Assembly: GCA_014338405.1 (NCBI GenBank)
Contig: JTDE01001558.1
Span: 49,129 to 113,128 of the forward strand
DNA from: Paragonimus skrjabini miyazakii
Taxonomy: Eukaryota > Platyhelminthes > Trematoda > Plagiorchiida > Troglotrematidae
Reading direction: 5' to 3'
Length of the DNA stretch: 64,000 nt
This document shows, piece after piece, positions 52,650 to 64,000 of the stretch (its first letter is position 1; each line of letters begins with the position of its first letter). Both the position numbers and the translations under genes were made by a program. The notes under the pieces are model-generated. The model worked only from the letters and a program-made list of their open reading frames with translations, did no database searches and was not told the origin of the DNA.

Positions 52650-54412
52650 GTGAGTTCAGATAACTTTAACGGTTACGTTTGCTTCTCATTATTTAAAAAA
52701 AAGCAGATTTTGTGTCTAAAATACTCAGATTAAAATCTACTATCTACTTTAGTACATGGGATCATGGAATCTGTAATTTTTACTCAGTGAACACAACGCA
52801 GCATGGATGAGGATTATTACTTGTGCCAATAAACATTTTTCAAGTTCACCTAAACCCAGGATTTAAATTGCTAAATCGTACAAATTGTATAAAATTCACC
52901 TTTTTTGTTCTACACGTGAGAGTACTGAGATACACTGTGTGCTTCAAGACATTGGACGAAAAGTTTCTATCACTTATATGAAAACTTGGTTTTCCTGTTA
53001 TTTGTGCAAGAAACCAAACAGATCTTCTGAGTAGTCAATCAAAATTATCTTTGCATGAAAGTTTTGACAGTATGCGCTATATGTAAAACCCAAAAAGCAT
53101 ACTCGGTTTTCGTTACATCATAGATCAGAACGTGCATAACAATTGGTGTTAACTAAACAATTGAACTCTTTTCGCTCGGCAAAAATAAGTGTACTGTTTC
53201 TATTTGAAGTATTAAAAAATTGTTTATTTCAAATAATTATTTCTCATGAAGGTATTTATAATTAACCTGTTAGTGCATGGATAAGTTGCTGATACATAAT
53301 AAAGGGTGTTTCATGGTTATCAAGTTATCACTTTGAAATGAGTTTACTCTACCACTGAAACTCAGTTTGTTTTAACACATACACCCGGAATGATTGTTCT
53401 CCTTCATATTCACTAATCTCAAACACTGTTGGTGATATCGGCATAAATTCTAACAGGTAATTGTGCCAAATTTGACTAAGAATGCGAAAAATGATTACAT
53501 ACTGGTCCTTTGATGAACATCGTTATCGGTATCAAATGGCCCCGATAATTTCAGTGTCGTCAAACACCTAATCCTGTTACGCTATAGTGCATACATTAAA
53601 CAGTGGTTCCCCAGCAAATGCTCCATTGTGTGGTTCAACTGAATTGGATCCCCTGATATTTTTTAAATTTTACAATTAAGGTTATTTCATAGTAGGAACA
53701 GATTTTCGAAGCGACTTTTGTCTGCACGGATGTGATAACGTACAAATCTAACCCAACAATCACATCGTATATTACAGGCGTGTAAATACTAGTGATTTTT
53801 CTTGAGCACTTGAAAGTATGCAGCATATATGTCGATGATGAATTACACTTGGTATCTGCTAATTAAACTCATGCCGGGGCATTTTCCATCTGAAATATCA
53901 CACGGTATATGATAATTTATCCACAAGAACTAATTCTGGACTACTGACTTTGAAAACGCTCCTGAAATTCATGGCTTATGTGGTTACTCAACAGTTCCAT
54001 GTAAATTATTATGAGATCAGATCACCAGTCAAGACGTTACTTAACAGACCTCATTAGCAAATGGAACATCTTACCATCTCTAAACCCATATTTCTTCTGG
54101 ATACTCTGGTGGTTGACGTATGTTGTGGTGCGCAGACTCGCGTCGTTTGAATGCGCTGGTTGTGAAATGAAAGCAGTTGTGGGAACCAGTCAGTGAAAAT
54201 CTAATGAAAGCTGTCTTGGAAGTATTGTTATACGGTCATTGTGGGTTCACAGTATGTTCGTATCTGTATAGCTATCTTAAACAAAAATATTTCTTTCATT
54301 CCCACCGCATGTTTCCGCAGTGTTGTTATATTTGATTGGGGCATTTACAGTGATTTTGTTCCAAGAGTTATTTCATTGTCGACCATTTTGCTTCATTATG
54401 CAAACGCCTTAG
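52650..54412. other. Intron, nothing recognised
   Basis: A 1.76-kb intron between lectin 2 and the stalk exon. No further exon or repeat was identified. Confidence 0.55.
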
Positions 54413-54643
54413 CACACCGAATATTACTCAAACCGATCGCACATTCGGTAGCAGAGGAGGATGGACAAAAAGCTGACAGAAAACCGCGCAAACGTGAACG
54501 CGCGCAAATGGGAAATTCGAAACTGCGGTCAAATTTATATGAAAAAACGGGACACCCTCATAATTCGGAGAAGCAAGAAATCTCTTCATTAACAATTCCA
54601 CCCATTCATGAAGTAACCGATCCCAACGAAGATCAAGAAAAAG
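54413..54643 (+). CDS. Exon: charged juxtamembrane stalk
   Basis: 231 bases, 77 codons, phase 1 at both ends, so it can be included or skipped without changing the frame. The acceptor is ACGCCTTAG at 54412; an alternative at 54367 is also in phase. The donor is AAAAAG/GTAGAA at 54643. The peptide is hydrophilic and has no cysteines. It contains EEDGQKADRKPRKRERAQ and TDPNEDQEK, as expected for an extracellular stalk between lectin 2 and the membrane helix. The open frame extends beyond both borders, so the exact extent needs transcript data. The basic run contains R-K-P-R, a minimal proprotein convertase site. Confidence 0.6.
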
Positions 54644-57276
54644 GTAGAAAAATAATTACATTTATTGACAATGTAAAAACAACAAAAATGACTCGTTCTT
54701 GTTTAAAGATGATGTTCCACCAGTGTTCAATAATCATACTATTTTTAAACATGACAAAAGTATGGAAGGTCATCAATCGTAGAAATGACACTGCCTTAGG
54801 TAACGTTTACTTCTAAGATGTTTGACTAAAATATTTCCTTATATTATAATCTACTATAAAGTACATTTAAACCAGATGAACAAGATTCAAGGAATTTGTC
54901 TTAGAACTTGACTTTCTACAATAAATGAAGGCTGGCCATCCTCTTGGATGGGACATTTCCAAAAAGAGTCATTTGCAGAGTTGTTCATTTACGTAAACTG
55001 CTCGAGCAAAATGTTTTTCCGATTATCATCAAATATGAATAAATGACGGGGTTGGAGAAATAGAGATTCAGTCTTACAGGGAAAATGAGGCGTTTAGCAG
55101 GTGTGCATGACGTACAGCATGGCGGCAGAATGAGTGAAACTTCGTTACATATTATTGGACATTGGATCTGACTGTGCTAGCTTGACGTGTGACCATGTGC
55201 GGTCAGACAAAAACACATGAAGTTTACGGAAGAAATTCATTCTTATACACATTCGATTAGAATCTACAGAAACCTGAGTCCTGCGCTTTTTAAGAGTCAT
55301 CACAGACTGTTACACACAACCTGGTAGTCGATGTCATTAAGATATGCTTTTGAATAAACTCTCTGTATGTCAATGCTTTTCGATATTCTTTTTCAGTCGT
55401 AAAACTATAGAAAACTAGCCATGCAATAGTAGGCAAAATAATGTGGCCAAACTGAAGTGTTTAAACACAAGAACAGTTCTCTTTGTGTATAAAGTTACAC
55501 ACAATTAACTAACCCAGATAAAAACAATCTGCTGCTATTTTGCTTCAGAAAAATCAGGCAAAAACTTGAGGTGCCTCAGTCTCTAGACAATTGCCGATTT
55601 TCATGATATCGTAAAATGACCACATTTAGTGATTTCTGTGAACTGTATAGGAATAGCATCAAACTGCATTTTAAAAAATCCCTAGCTGAAAACCCTCGAC
55701 TGGATGCACAGCACCTAACGACAGCACTTTGCATCAATTGTACATCAACAGTATCAAGAGTGCTGATGTTTTTAAGTGGCTCGTTTGAAGTGTTAAAATG
55801 AATCAGTCATCCCTAATAGTACAGACATTTTGTATTTCCAAAAGCTTACGACTGTCCGTCAAAGTGATATAGAGCAACAGTGATTACGAAATCAAAATCC
55901 GATATAGATGTTATCTAGAGGAGTTTTTACAAAAATAATGTGCTATAGATGAACCAAACGGTGAAGTGTTCGGTTGCTCATTGAGCTTTATACTTGAACT
56001 GCAAACTCCCATCATCAGTCGGAGTGTTAAGAAATCTGAGCAAAAACCTATGTTTTTAAGTTTGAAATTCTTCCTAGGGGGTTTTACAAAACTTTAGCCA
56101 CACTGCAGATCGATGATTCCAGTAGAGTGGTTATCGATCACACACTGTCTATGAGCAAACCTAGCAGAGATTGAGTTTTGTGTATTGTCTCCTTTCATTT
56201 TCAAACAATACTGTCTACTTTTCACACATGCATCTTTCGAATTGTTTGAGGCGCCATTGAACTTATCCACCAGGTGTCTAGTGAATTTGATATTCATGAG
56301 ACAATAAACAGCTGCATATTTGCTAAACTTCATTCATTCTTTGTCATACGACAGGATGATAATCTTACTGCCTTTATTGAGCTTGTTTATTGTTTCTTTC
56401 TGACACACGATGAGCATGTTGAACCGTTTTTTGTGAGTCATGGTTGAGACTGTGGTATGTCGGATTTGTAATTACATTTCATTTGGAAGTTTTTTAAATT
56501 TTATTGTGTAGTTCAAATTGGCCAAATGTTCACTGCCGGTTTCGTCATTCCAGTTTAATTCAAGCATGTTAACGAGAGCATCCATGTTGTCATTTGACAA
56601 CAGGCAGACTGACATCTTTTGATCCAGACGTTATTTTTGGCATTTGTGTTTTTATTAGTTCTGACAGCTTTTCCGTGAGTATTGCTTCTTACTTCATTCT
56701 GATAATTTTGACTGTTCTCCAAACTTCTACTTTTTTTTCAATTCGTGTTTAACAGCTATTTGTTCACTGATTTCTCATTTGATTACCATAAAGTTCCCAT
56801 ATTTTGTTAACCGCTTGTGGGCACCGGTAATATTTTCTCCAAGAACTGAACAAGTTTGTGAGTAATTGACTGGCTGTCTATATTTTTGTAACGGTGAAAG
56901 ACTGTATTGCCAAAGACACTCATGCCGACTGTAAATTCTTGTCGGTTGTAATGGATTTTTAGCATTGTGTACCAATGTCAGCTTGACAGTAATGGAAATA
57001 TTGATTAATCTGGTATTTTGGATGTATATTTGAGAAATATGCACTGCAATTTCCACGTACCGGCGAAGACATCTCGATTAGTAGTAAAACTTTTACAAAC
57101 TAAATAGAATTATTGACAGACAACCAAACGTGAAAACGTGAATGATATATTTCAGCATTAATTTGTCTCAGAGTTGGTTTAATCTCGATTATAAAAGACA
57201 GCCTCAGATTTTGTTTCCTGTTCAGAATAAAATGGTATTGATTAAGTAAATCTACATTTTTCCCTTTCATCTTAAG
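54644..57276. other. Intron, nothing recognised
   Basis: A 2.6-kb intron ending in CCCTTTCATCTTAAG. No exon or repeat family was recognised. Confidence 0.55.
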
Positions 57277-58964
57277 ATGCCCAAAATGATGCTACAAACA
57301 AAGCAGATTCACCAGACGGGATTGATTCGACCACTTCATTGAATTCCAGTCGTGTTATGTTGATTTCTTTGGTGCCTTCTATCGTCTGTTTGCTTTTGGT
57401 GCTTACGTTAATAGTGTACATCGGACATCATAGACGTCTATATCATTTACGGTCCAAATCTAATGCCGCAGATAAGGCAGCCATGAAAGATCGTCTAACA
57501 CATCAAGGTTCACAAGCTGGTGAGCATTCGGTTGCCATGGTCAAAGACTGTGATTTTTACGTAGGTGAACTGGTACATACCAGTAGCTATGGGAACAGGC
57601 TCACTACAGACTCTGTTTACGCTGACCGCACCAAAGTGCTTCCACATCATTGGAACCCCATGACTATTCCTGAACCGAAGTTGAGATCTATCAGTCCTAT
57701 CGGATCTGCTTGTTGTAGTTGTCAGACAAATAATTGTGGGTCTCCATGCAGTCGAGAAACACGTGCCAACTTTTGCAGTATATGTGCTCCGGACCCATAT
57801 CCGATTCGTTCAATGACATCATCCATCGGAAGAGTCCAGGTTGAAAATATTGACCATGCTGTGCTTTCACCAGGAGCTGTCAACCAGCTTGCAGTCGACC
57901 ATGGGCGTGCGGCTGGTGGCCAGGTGAAATCCGCCGAAAAAAATGGACCACTCGACTATAAGCGGGAACGTCAGTTTATAAAATCTCCATACATATCAGT
58001 GTCCACTTATTTGAACAAATACAATTCTGGACTACTTCCTGTGAAAACACGATTTGTTGAAATGGAGAAAGATCGTTTGTTGGACAGCAGTGCAAATGAT
58101 TCTAAACAATACACAGATCCCCGAGAAACAATGAAACCCTTTATAAATTCGACTTCTCCTTTAATCACAAGAAGTAGAACAGAGCCAGCAACGACTTCGA
58201 TGATAGAACCAAAATGTGACATTTATTCGGCTTTTGGCAACCAATCGGTTGTTAAGCAGCTTTCTGGAAGTATGATGCATACAACCAGTTCATCGGTCGC
58301 TTTAGATCCCTCTACCCGCCTTAAATTTTCTCCGCCACTGTTCACTTCAGCCGACTGTTTCGTCGAATGCCTTGGTCCTTCTTTAACAGCCAGCTGCTTC
58401 CAAAATATACCTGCTGCCCAACAGCGATCTCATCCAATCCCAGTTGTCCGTTATCCCCATGAGTTTGAAGGGGATTTGCAAGAATTTGCGGATTCCGGTT
58501 CAGACAATCAACCAAACAGCTCCCTATCCACTGTGCACACTGCTACAAATGCCCACATCATGAATAGCAATCGACCGGACTTACTGTGTCCCCCAGTTTC
58601 CTCCGGTGAGCATCACAGCAACATATCTGAGAGGTTCGAGCCCAAATTCCGACCGACGAATACATTGGACCACAAGCAAACAAGTAAGACACTACACACA
58701 CCCGATCATAACTTTTCTGTCCCTGATCGCTATCCTAAAATGGCTACAGGACAAATTTCACCCACTAATCGGAATTTATCAACGACGGGTATTAATCGTC
58801 ACCCAACAACTCGTGAAACAAGCAGCACAGGCTATAATCCAAACAAGCTATTGCGTTTCCAAACCGCGAATATGGAGAAACCGTGTTCAATTCATACAGA
58901 GAATGGTTCATTGTCAGGTTCTCTAAATATTCCTACGTCGATGTGTCGTTCGCTACAACCATAA
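57277..58964 (+). CDS. Terminal exon: transmembrane helix and long cytoplasmic tail
   Basis: This is the only long open frame in the window. It enters with two spare bases and, joined to either upstream exon, gives D-AQNDATNKADSPDGIDS, then NSS (a potential glycosylation site). A helix of about 23 hydrophobic residues follows (57357-57427), then HHRRLYHLRSK, a basic stop-transfer signal placing the rest in the cytoplasm. The tail is about 510 residues, rich in Ser, Thr, Asn and Pro. It has a cysteine cluster at about 57706-57790 (SACCSCQTNNCGSPC, then FCSIC) that could be palmitoylated or bind metal. No enzymatic domain is visible. The stop is TAA at 58962-58964. The tail is far longer than in vertebrate EVA1C and does not resemble it. 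Confidence 0.85.
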
Positions 58965-59027
58965 ATTTCCCGTCCGCACCCCGAGGTAGTTCGTTGATGA
59001 CACGTATCTCTTCAGATGCCCACGTAG

Positions 59028-59276
59028 CGGTCAACAATTAACCGCAACAGTTTGTGTCCATTAGTGAACCAGATGAGTCAGTGTGAATGCCGTCACGAAG
59101 GCAATGTGGATGTAAAGATTTATGCATCGGTGTTTCCACCAGAAGACAACATGCTTGGCACACAGGAAGAAAATCGTTATCATGACATGATGCGAATAAG
59201 CGAACCTCGGTATTTGGTCTCTGTAAATCATTTCACAGTTTTACATCTGCTAGCACGTTCACCAGAATTATAAAGT
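59028..59276 (+). other. Protein-like open frame just past the stop codon
   Basis: In the same register as the tail, but after several stops, this reads QMSQCECRHEGNVDVKIY, then FPPEDNMLGTQEENRYHD and RISEPRYLV. Its composition resembles real protein more than 3' UTR. A second register between about 58919 and 59086 gives FATTINFPSAPRGSS, then VSISEPDESV before a stop. These may be an alternative 3' exon, a frameshifted extension or 3' UTR. No start codon or splice border was settled. Confidence 0.3.
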
Positions 59277-62200
59277 ATGCCTCCTCTTGCAGCCAGTCAG
59301 TTCACATAGGACATTTATCATGTTTTCGATAAATCATCAACGTATGTCAACTGACATGCAACTCGTTTTTTCATTTTTGCGTCGACTTGAACTGTTCTTT
59401 ACTTAACTTGGCAGCATGACGAATACACTTTCTAATGTTGAAAATCTGTGGTTGTCATGCAATATGCATAAATATAAACGTGTTGATGTGTTTCAGCGCA
59501 TGATTTATGGCATGTAATTGTTTCGTGATAATTTATAGATGTTTGTGGTGAGATTCGCGAACTGGAGTTGCTTCATTGGTTGGCCACATTATGTGTTCCA
59601 ACTTTGAACTTGACTGCATTCTACACTTGTTGTTAAACTGTCCCATAAAACTATACTACTTGGATTATACAAGTTGCCATACTGAAGATATATCCACCCG
59701 CAAATACTGAACAAATAAGATCAACCAAGGAAAAGCAAACTGAAATATTAGCAACAAATTTTGGGAAAATAACTTTTGATTAACAGTAAACGAAATGAAT
59801 TGAACAGTGATATTCACGAATAGCTTATCAAGGTAACACAATTCAACGGTTGTTAACTGCTTTGCTGTAAAGGACACTAAGGGAAAGGAAGGTGCTGAGG
59901 GTCAACAACAAAATGCTGGATCGCTCAAAAATTGTGAAGCGTTTCGAACAGGAACTACTTCAGCATATCTTTCCCAAATAGGTAAGGAAAACAGCCTCAT
60001 GGGTCTGTCCCATTTTAGTTTGCATCTCACAAAATTCAGAGAAAAGTATTCAAAAACAAAACCGCTAGACGCTTGTGAAACCGTGTAAAAATTGACAGGT
60101 TCAAGGATTACTAGAAATAAGACAACGTAATTTACACCATACAGGATCACATTTCTACTCTTAGCCAGTAGAATGAACAAACTTTTTATGAAACTTGATC
60201 CGATCACACTTTAGTTACACTTTCCAAAATCTTAAAAAAACACCAACTCAGACATCTGTATGAGAAAAGTGTTTCGTAAAACTGGGCTACCTGATTTTTT
60301 AGGAGGATATGAACTTTTCAGCTTATTCCCTTCTTTTCTCAAACCAACGTTACGTATAAAATAAATTTTTGATCAAGATTTCATTTGTTAAACTTCACAA
60401 AACAATCGCATCGTTTGCACTCACATTTGAAAGTTGGCTAGTGCAAAGTAATGCACCTGTCTGTGGATAAGATGATAATGTGAGCCATACAAATTTTGAT
60501 ATTACGTGGCAGTTGCAATAGGCATTATAAAAATGACAGTCACTTTATTAAACTCCTTGTTCTTAGAAGGAAGAAAGAGGTCCATACCAAGCTTCGTCAT
60601 AAGGATTATGAAATTACTAATATTTTTTGATGGTATCTTCTTGACAACTGTGGGTATGCAATACATATCTTAACACCCAATCAAAAATGGTACTTGCATG
60701 TATTAGATAGTGTTTGGTTCCATAAAAGGTGAACTAAAATGTGGTAATGTTTCCACTTTTAAAAAACAAAACAATTTTGCTTATTTAAAAGTGTTTCATT
60801 CCAACAATTAACGTACTATAGGTAGCATTGTAATATCTCTTCACCTCCGATGATAACTACAAAAAACATCATACATTACCGGTATTCATCTGATCATTTT
60901 TAAAGTGTTACCTATATAAAACGAGAAATGTGCAACCATCATATCATGTTCTTAAAATTGTTTATGGATCATCATTCTAACTAAGTTCGGTGGGACTGAA
61001 TCATTAGAGAATATGAAATTTCCGAGGATATCTATATTCAAAGAAAGCTTAATCGAAGAATCTGATCCGATCTACAAATTATGAAACGAGGTCGTCAACA
61101 AGATGTGTAGTATTTCGGAGCTTCTTTGATGTAGTGTGTGCTTTGTATATTATCTACATACCTCATTAAAGCTGCAGATGAGGTTGAACGTTTTGATTGT
61201 TTGTTTTTTATTCTTGCTCTATTGTAAAGACTCACGTTAGTGAATGTCGTAAATCCTTGTGGTTCATCTTTCACTCATTTTAACCTTGACAAAGTAATTG
61301 TAAGCCGTCAACAATCTATTTTGTTCGATAGTATTCTTTGTTGCTGTATATAAACTTTCTCATCCTCGGCTGTTCTCCTTAAACCGTTATCATAATCATG
61401 GGTATTCCGCAGCAGAATTATTTAATTTGATAGGGTTCTTAGTTCCAATGTGATGGAAGAATGACTGCCGGATAGTGGGAGGAAGCTAACAGTACAGTCA
61501 TTGTAATTCTTTATTTGAAAACCGCACAATGCGACGTTTGCATCTGGTGTGGTAAGACTGGTAATTGAATATTATAAGTCATGGAGCTTTGAATAAACTA
61601 AGTAAAATGTACCCAATACGCTGACTGTGAAAATCTAACAGTCCTCATTCCAATTCGGCATGAGTTAATCGCCAAAGTTCAACGAGGTACACTGCTTGAA
61701 TACTAAGTGATTCGGCGTGTAAAGAATACGATACCTACTGGTATTTAGTGAGTACATCACACTGAAGTCGGATGCAAACAAACTGGTAGAAGTGAACTTT
61801 AAATCACAACGTTTCGATATGTAAAGTCTTAGATAGCGTTTGTTGGATGGCTGGTGTTAACGGTGCCATTTCGTGCCTACCAGCTGATAGCCCATTTATT
61901 TCGTTTAGTTTGGGGGTTAAAGGGATAGGCGAGCCCTGCAGACTAAACACTAATTGCACATGGTTAGTTTGCCATGAACAAACTGCTATATATATTTGAA
62001 TAGAGCAGACAAAAGACTGACATTACACGATTTATACTGGGGAAGATTTCGCTGCATCTCTACTGGTGTTTACTGCAGACGAATTAAAATGTACAAAATT
62101 CCAAACCACATGACAATCACAAAAGGTCAAAGTTCAAAACCAGTTCAGTTGCTACCAAGGCAGCATCAACGTCACAAACAGTTCTTTTTTTGTACACACA

Positions 62201-62300
62201 AAATGGGGTGACGGTGTCTGATCGCAATCGCCTCGGCATATCGTAGCAAACGTTTGTTTCTAGTCGAGGACAGAAAACGAAATGACTTTGATGAGTCAAT
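59277..62300. other. 3' flank, probable 3' UTR then intergenic
   Basis: No gene recognised. The first canonical AATAAA after the receptor stop is at 60360-60365 and another lies near 61590. Either could end the transcript, but there is no further support. Confidence 0.4.
60360..60365 (+). terminator. Candidate polyadenylation signal AATAAA
   Basis: First exact AATAAA downstream of the receptor coding region, about 1.4 kb past the stop codon. In AT-rich DNA the hexamer is common by chance. Confidence 0.25.
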
Positions 62301-62320
62301 CACATGTTGCGTCATCAAAT

Positions 62321-62377
62321 GGTGCTTGGCAATCGATGACGCTGGCTCCTAATGATGCTTGGCAATCGATGACGCTG
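62321..62377 (+). repeat. Two-copy 33-bp tandem repeat
   Basis: The core TGCTTGGCAATCGATGACGC occurs at about 62323 and 62356, a period of 33 bases, with one mismatch in 24. The period is a multiple of three, and the surrounding frame (62282-62629) repeats AWQSMTL. That frame has no known domain. Confidence 0.85.
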
Positions 62378-63329
62378 CCATCAACACTATCAACACAGCA
62401 CCAATATGAATTCACGCTCACTTTCTTTTTGTGTATCTCTTCTGGGCAATGTCATCAAATCAAAGCAAACGGAACATCAGGTGGTTCATCTCTATTTGTT
62501 CGGCAAAGCACAATAAAATTTTCCAGCAAAATTAGCGACGTTCCAGTGGTCATCGTCTTACTCCCGTTGGTAGCAAAGTTCAAGATCCAGTTTTCGCATA
62601 TCAAACCTTTGAATCCAAAATTGTTCTGACACTTAGATAATTTCCATTTTGCTACTGCCTGGCGTGTACCATGAAACATTTGTGCCTGTCTTCTCTTTAC
62701 ACTTGAAAGAAACGATAATTTGCTCACCGTTTCAGACTGTCAGAGGTATAAGTTCAATTCTTCTAAGTTAATTATATTCAAGTTCCCGGTATCAGCGTCA
62801 CGGACAGAAAAGATATCAGTTTCAACACTTCGTGATATCTACTGACATCTTACTCCTAAGTTCGCTTCCCCTAGCCTAAGTCTCATTGGAGCACTATGAT
62901 CAGACACTCAAATGGTTAATCATAAATTAGATGTCAATAGTGAACGGTGAGAAAGTGACCGTGTGACCCAGGATAGACTAACATAATGTGTAGGTGTGCC
63001 GGGGAGGATTACGTTTGTAACCACAGTAATCACAGTCCAAACTACAAGGCCAGAGTTATGATTAACTGGAATGAGCCTAGCCTTTTTCCAATCGTCCATC
63101 CTCTCGCCCAGTGACCCTAACCAAAATGGGAGAGAAGAGTTCGAGAGTCCGGCCAACTGAAGGTAGCTAAACGTGTTAGTTGTGTGATTCAGTGAGGTCA
63201 GTATCTACAATGTGGTGTAGTGTGCAAGCGACGTAACCTAAGTGAACAGAACATAGAAGCAATGTTTATTACAATATTTTGGGGAGGTCACTAAAATTGT
63301 TTGATCAGACATTCATATTTATATGTTCA
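62378..63329. other. Unassigned region
   Basis: Contains a GC-richer stretch at about 62940-63180 whose minus strand is open for 78 codons. It may be part of a repeat, but no family could be named. Confidence 0.35.
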
Positions 63330-63605
63330 CACACGGAAAACAGAATGATTGGTTCACTAATGTAGCCCTCATATGAAGGTGGTTTAGGGGCTTGATATTA
63401 CGTAGTAAACGTAATCTGGCGGCACCAAACGTTCGATTCATGGCTTGTTTCAAACGTGGCTTGAAAGCAACATATTGCTTTCTCGCATATTCGGTTGGTT
63501 TCAAGGACGATCTTTCTTGTAGGTTTGCTGCTGTCTGTACTTTGGCGATATGTATAAAAAACGGATACTTGTAGAAGATCAGTGTATCACAAACTAATTT
63601 CAAAT
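63330..63605 (-). mobile_element. Probable Penelope-like element fragment (connector)
   Basis: The minus-strand frame contains ARKQYVAFKPRLKQAMNRTF, then GAARLRLLRNIKPLN. This resembles the Penelope connector between reverse transcriptase and GIY-YIG nuclease, where KK.V...P is followed by R.FGAA.LRLL....P. No nuclease motif follows, so it is a small remnant. The upstream minus-strand frame (63826-63644) was not recognised. Confidence 0.4.
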
Positions 63606-64000
63606 ATACACAGCTAGCGTATCGTAAAACTCTGGTTGTAGCTCTACCACATAGGTGAAGAATCCAAGTGATTTAGAGCTAACGGGTGAAAATTTGTTGA
63701 CCTTCTAATAGTGTTCAAAACAAATGAGGTTACGTTAAGTTGATCTAAGCACGAGCCATCTTTCCGTCGTCTGTTAGCGCCATGGATAAAAGCAAGCGTC
63801 TCTTCTTTCTGAATATCAGATGGCAACGAAAAGCTTGGAGGCGAAATATCTGAAACATCCGAAAGCTTTTCCGTTTTTTTTTCATTCTGAATGATTATCT
63901 TTACGCCGTCACAGATATTTACTTAAACGAAATACCTCGTGTTGCGTTCGAGAGACAGTTCATAGTTAGGCATAAATAACAGCTGAAACCGGTCACGGAG

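Larger units (their letters stand above)
14141..58964 (+). other. Gene model: EVA-1/EVA1C-like two-lectin membrane receptor
   Basis: Six exons spread over about 45 kb read as a type I membrane protein: lectin 1, lectin 2, charged stalk, transmembrane helix, long cytoplasmic tail. Two tandem SUEL/galactose-binding lectin domains followed by one membrane span is the EVA-1/EVA1C architecture. In nematodes EVA-1 is a guidance co-receptor for Slit/Robo and netrin-like cues. The role here is inferred from that family. The junctions 44068/52410, 52649/54413 and 54643/57277 are all phase 1 and keep the frame. Joins upstream of 43892 are uncertain, and the start codon and signal peptide were not found. 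Approximate intron lengths are 22 kb, 7 kb, 8.3 kb, 1.8 kb and 2.6 kb. Confidence 0.75.

Noticed and set aside
54241..54816. 191-codon open frame taken as one independent gene
   Set aside because: Its middle fits a phase-1 exon of the receptor with acceptor 54412 and donor 54643; the flanks are AT-rich read-through.
62920..63156. GC-richer minus-strand frame considered as a retroelement piece
   Set aside because: No reverse transcriptase, nuclease or integrase motif could be read, so no family was assigned.
1..64000. CRISPR arrays, operons, ribosome binding sites, rRNA or free-standing tRNA genes
   Set aside because: The window is eukaryotic; the only tRNA-like boxes belong to diverged SINE copies.

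Overview
This is eukaryotic DNA: AT-rich, with almost no long open frames, kilobase introns with GT-AG borders, and scattered retroelement fossils. The decayed Penelope-like elements and the tRNA-promoter SINEs resemble what is known from flatworms, so a digenean trematode is the best guess. That assignment is inference; no species can be named from the sequence alone.

One host gene is recognisable, on the + strand from about 14.1 kb to 59 kb. It encodes an EVA-1/EVA1C-like type I membrane receptor with two galactose-binding (SUEL-type) lectin domains, a charged stalk, one transmembrane helix and a cytoplasmic tail of roughly 510 residues. Six exons can be assigned: lectin 1 front half (14141-~14439), lectin 1 back half (36620-~36792), lectin 2 front half (43892-44068), lectin 2 back half (52410-52649), stalk (54413-54643), and transmembrane plus tail (57277-58964). 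The last three junctions are phase 1 and join exactly in frame. The first two junctions are ambiguous. No start codon or signal-peptide exon was found, and it may lie upstream of the window. Oddities are a TGA exactly where the eighth cysteine of lectin 1 belongs, and open frames that continue in other registers beyond the terminal stop codon.

The introns and flanks carry five antisense fragments of Penelope-like elements: about 5.9-6.4, 25.9-26.7, 27.1-28.1, 31.25-31.86 and 63.3-63.6 kb. All are broken. There are also four diverged copies of one tRNA-promoter SINE family (18.9-19.16, 31.87-32.16, 48.53-48.81 and 49.09-49.35 kb). An 83-bp inverted repeat, 92% identical, brackets a Penelope fragment plus a SINE at 31-32.3 kb. 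A strong 167-bp palindrome lies at 42.8-42.96 kb.

The remaining sequence, including the first 5.9 kb and most of every intron, shows no gene that can be supported by reading alone.
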